From Ornithinimicrobium avium (GTDB taxonomy: Bacteria > Actinomycetota > Actinomycetes > Actinomycetales > Dermatophilaceae): a stretch of 64,000 nt of DNA. The notes beneath the pieces were generated by a model, which saw nothing but the letters and a program-made list of their open reading frames with translations, ran no database searches and had not been told where the DNA came from. The stretch covers positions 2,418,001 through 2,482,000 of the forward strand of contig NZ_CP031229.1 in assembly GCF_003351765.1 (NCBI RefSeq), written 5' to 3'. The position numbers were made by a program, and so were the translations under genes. Positions 61,811 through 64,000 of this stretch are shown here, piece by piece (within the stretch, counting starts at the first letter, position 1; each line of letters begins with the position of its first letter).

Positions 61811-62236
61811 ATGTTGAGGCGCGCTCGACGCATTCTGCTCGCGACTACTACTGGCGCTTTCCTCTTTGCGGCTGTAAGCCCGCATGCACACGGCGTGCCC
61901 GTGCGTTGCCACGACGACCCGGGCGGTCCGCCCGTCGTGATGTCTGTTCCGGTTGAGTGGGAGCAGGCCGACACGGGAGCGTCGGCGCTTGGGGGAGATG
62001 TCGAGAACGAGATTCAGTGTGGAGGGATTCCTGTACGGCTTCTCCTCTCCTCGACTCGCGTCAACACTTCCGCGTTCACCGTCAAGAAGGGTGCAAGCAT
62101 CCACGAGCAGCGTGGCCAGTCTTGGTTCATCCAGCGCGACTACTCGGGACACGGTGGCGCTTACTGGAAGCTGTTCAGTAATCTCGGGAAGCGGGTCGCG
62201 ACTCTCGCCGTTGACGGGCGGATTCTGCGTGGGTGA
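61811..62236 (+). CDS. Secreted small protein
   Basis: 141 aa with a signal peptide (MLRRARRILLATTTGAFLFAAVSPHAHG, probable cut after AHG) and two cysteines in the mature part that could form a disulfide bond. The remainder is beta-rich (VPVRLLLSSTRVNTSAFTV). Function is unknown. Its stop overlaps the next start. Confidence 0.65.
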   Translation: MLRRARRILLATTTGAFLFAAVSPHAHGVPVRCHDDPGGPPVVMSVPVEWEQADTGASALGGDVENEIQCGGIPVRLLLSSTRVNTSAFTVKKGASIHEQRGQSWFIQRDYSGHGGAYWKLFSNLGKRVATLAVDGRILRG

Positions 62237-62939
62237 GGTGGCGAGGGTCTCGTACTCAATCGATGACGGTGTCACTGTTCATCGTGTTGCCTGGGGTGGG
62301 CGCCTGTTCACCTTGGTAGGCAGCATGCAATCCGGATTTACCTTCTTGGAGGCCGCGGACCAAGAGAGCATTGGGGTCAGCTTTTACGCTAGGACTGACT
62401 CTCTTGGCCGCATTGTGATCGAGGCGATCAGACCAGGCATCGCTGCAGGTGACGACGAGTTGATTGCTAAGGTTATCTCATCTTTCGCTGATGGAACTCA
62501 GTGGGTTGTCTCTCCGGTGCCCACGCCTCGCGGGCAGGTGATTTCATCTCTGTGCACGTCTTTGATTAACCTTCCTCCCTCCCTCGTGGCGCCCCTTGAC
62601 GAGAATGAAGACGGCGCGTTAGTCGACACTTCTCTGGTCGAAGAAGCATTAGGGTGCGATGGTGAAGAGGCTAATATGCGACGGCTGCGCTTTTGGCGAT
62701 TCGAAGAGTCGCTAGTGGTCGCTGTGGCACCAGTCGAGGGAGCCACCTTCCTCCTCCTGCAGGTGATAGACGGGCAGGGATTGCTGACGGGGGAAGTTCG
62801 CGTCTCGGCCGATCACCACTCACCTCCAACGTACTACCGGTCGCGGTTCGATCCGCTTAGTAGTGGCGAGCAGCCTGATGAGGAGTTGCAGTCCCTCTTG
62901 TCGAAGGTACGAGGCTCGCTCTGGGAGGGTGCGGAGTAG
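62229..62939 (+). CDS. Hypothetical protein coupled to secreted protein
   Basis: 236 aa from GTG 62229, overlapping the preceding gene by 8 bp. Beta-rich with acidic stretches (DENEDGALVDTSLVEEALG). No signal peptide or membrane segment is seen. The open frame extends upstream to 61953 but only as a shadow of the secreted protein. Lower GC than average. The role is unknown and tied to its neighbour. Confidence 0.6.
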   Translation: MGEVARVSYSIDDGVTVHRVAWGGRLFTLVGSMQSGFTFLEAADQESIGVSFYARTDSLGRIVIEAIRPGIAAGDDELIAKVISSFADGTQWVVSPVPTPRGQVISSLCTSLINLPPSLVAPLDENEDGALVDTSLVEEALGCDGEEANMRRLRFWRFEESLVVAVAPVEGATFLLLQVIDGQGLLTGEVRVSADHHSPPTYYRSRFDPLSSGEQPDEELQSLLSKVRGSLWEGAE

Positions 62940-63444
62940 AAGGAATACCCTGGCCTTCCACTCGCCCGCGCAAGGTGCCTATCGACCTTGTTGCCGCGTG
63001 CTCGTCGCGTCGGCATGTGAGACCTGGGTGCTGCCCACGGCTCACCGATGAAGTTTGCGACGAGAGCAAGGCAGCCGCCGCGGGGTGGTTAAAACGATGA
63101 GCAGCGCGGGAAAGAGCAAGCGCGGTTCGCCGGGGGCGGCGGCGATGGAGCATAGCCCTGAGCGGAGAGGGAACTCGCAGACCCTTTCCCTTTCTACCCA
63201 CTCCTCGGCGCGCCTGACTCGCGAGCCGTCCACGGCGTATCCACCGGTCAGGGGGCCGCAGCCAAGCATCCGGACATCGGCGGTACAGCGATGTCACGAC
63301 CATGGGCCGGTCGAGCGTCTACCCGACGCATGAGGTGCCCAGGCACCCCGGTGCGGCGCTCCAGACTCCGCCGTAGCCATAGCCTGGGGTGACGCCGCGC
63401 TGCCCTCGACGTCATGGATCCGTCATTCGAGCTGGCCGGTGCTC
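62940..63444. other. Gene-free stretch
   Basis: About 500 bp between the hypothetical gene and the LivF gene end. Open frames on both strands lack protein-like composition. No terminator or repeat was recognised. Confidence 0.4.
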
Positions 63445-64000
63445 TTAGATTCCCAGCAGCTCCTCCGCCCGGCTCCGGTTCCTCCTGAACTCCGCCCCGG
63501 GCGCGTCCCAGCGCACCGAGCCCTTCTGCATGACGACCACACGGTCGGCGACAGACAGCGCCAGGCGCAGGTTCTGCTCGACGATCAGCACCGACATGCC
63601 CGCGCCGCAGACCTCGCGCACGACGTCGGCGACCTGATGGACGACTGACGGCGCCAGCCCGTCGGAGGGCTCGTCGAGGAGCAGGATCCTGGGGTTGGTC
63701 AGCAGCGCCCGGGCGATGGCGAGCATCTGCTGCTCGCCGCCGGAGAGCTGGTCCCCGCGGTGGCGCATGCGCTCGCCGAGGCGCGGCAGCAGCTCGACGA
63801 CGCGTTCGCGCGTCCAGTCACCCTTCCTCCCGGCACGGTCGGCGATCTCCAGGTGCTCGGCGACGCTCAGCGGCGCGAAGACGCGCCGCCCCTGCGGGAC
63901 CAGGCCGACACCCAGCCTGGCGATCCGGTCGGGACGGGAGCCGGCCACCTCGTGCCCGGCCACGGTCACCGAGCCGGCCATCGGCCGCACCAGGCCCATG
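63445..64000 (-). CDS. livF: Branched-chain-type ABC transporter ATPase, C-terminal part
   Basis: The frame runs off the right edge; about 185 C-terminal residues are present. LGVGLVPQGRRVFAPLSVAEHLEIA (Q loop), the signature LSGGEQQMLAIARAL, Walker B RILLLDEPSDGLAP and the H-loop region VLIVEQNLRLALSVADRVVVM identify the LivF/UrtE branch of ABC ATPases. Such systems import branched-chain amino acids or aromatic acids; given the catabolic cluster at 18-32 kb a role in aromatic-acid uptake is possible but unproven. The ATP-binding P-loop lies outside the window. Confidence 0.88.
   Translation of the reverse strand, partial: MGLVRPMAGSVTVAGHEVAGSRPDRIARLGVGLVPQGRRVFAPLSVAEHLEIADRAGRKGDWTRERVVELLPRLGERMRHRGDQLSGGEQQMLAIARALLTNPRILLLDEPSDGLAPSVVHQVADVVREVCGAGMSVLIVEQNLRLALSVADRVVVMQKGSVRWDAPGAEFRRNRSRAEELLGI

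Noticed and set aside
1..64000. tRNA or rRNA genes
   Set aside because: No sequence with tRNA-like arms or conserved rRNA segments was noticed; a covariance-model scan could not be run.

Overview
The window is GC-rich DNA from an actinomycete. The codon use, GTG and TTG starts, 4-bp gene overlaps and gene families (PaaX, DUF3024, DUF6308, IS1380) point to the Micrococcales, perhaps the Intrasporangiaceae/Ornithinimicrobium area; that placement is an inference. No rRNA, tRNA, CRISPR array or replication origin was found.

The window is a patchwork of a few housekeeping or catabolic blocks cut up by mobile DNA. (1) 0-16 kb is accessory. It holds two intact copies and one decayed copy of a 307-aa tyrosine recombinase, a phd/relE-type and a CopG/MazF-type toxin-antitoxin (TA) pair, a two-component system with a membrane protein, a DUF3024 gene pair, and IS110 remains. 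(2) 16-32 kb is mostly chromosomal catabolism for aerobic CoA-dependent breakdown of an aromatic acid, probably anthranilate or salicylate. A four-gene minus-strand operon encodes the two-domain 2-aminobenzoyl-CoA monooxygenase/reductase (salicylyl-CoA 5-hydroxylase family), an NDP-forming acyl-CoA synthetase, an AMP-forming acyl-CoA ligase and a B12-dependent acyl-CoA mutase large subunit. A divergent SDR follows, then a thioesterase plus 2-aminobenzoate-CoA-ligase-like pair divergent from a PaaX regulator. A frameshifted secreted protease, a lipoprotein and a DsbA/FrnE protein sit between them. (3) 33-39 kb is again accessory: a truncated integrase, several small TA-like pairs, a DUF6308 protein, two unknown genes and an IS630 element. 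(4) 39-54 kb starts with an inverted near-identical copy of the 5.1-7.6 kb unit (recombinase, partner gene, TA pair) whose end is split by an IS1380 element with a TAAG duplication. It continues into a defence-like island: a DNA methyltransferase-like gene, then four tightly overlapping genes (63-aa protein, SMC/ABC-like ATPase, unknown 306-aa protein, SIR2-domain protein), a frameshifted recombinase, and a TIR-domain/DUF2971 pair. (5) 54-59.6 kb is a nested insertion: a nucleotidyltransferase gene broken by an ISAs1 element whose left terminal repeat is itself split by a group II intron, followed by a 39-bp tandem repeat split by a second IS630. (6) 59.6-64 kb has an LRR protein, small membrane and secreted proteins and the end of a LivF-type ABC ATPase gene.

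Two observations stand out. First, all recombinase copies and several TA pairs are bounded by a shared short motif near GCGTCATTYCGCCGCGAG on one side. The recombinase copies also share ACGTCAGWTCCGCCCA at the other end, where they diverge immediately. This suggests a cassette-like mobile element family whose recombination site can be read directly from the copies. Second, the ATPase/SIR2 operon has the make-up of an SMC-type defence system (Lamassu-like in parts list, but with different gene order and an extra methyltransferase) and may be undescribed.
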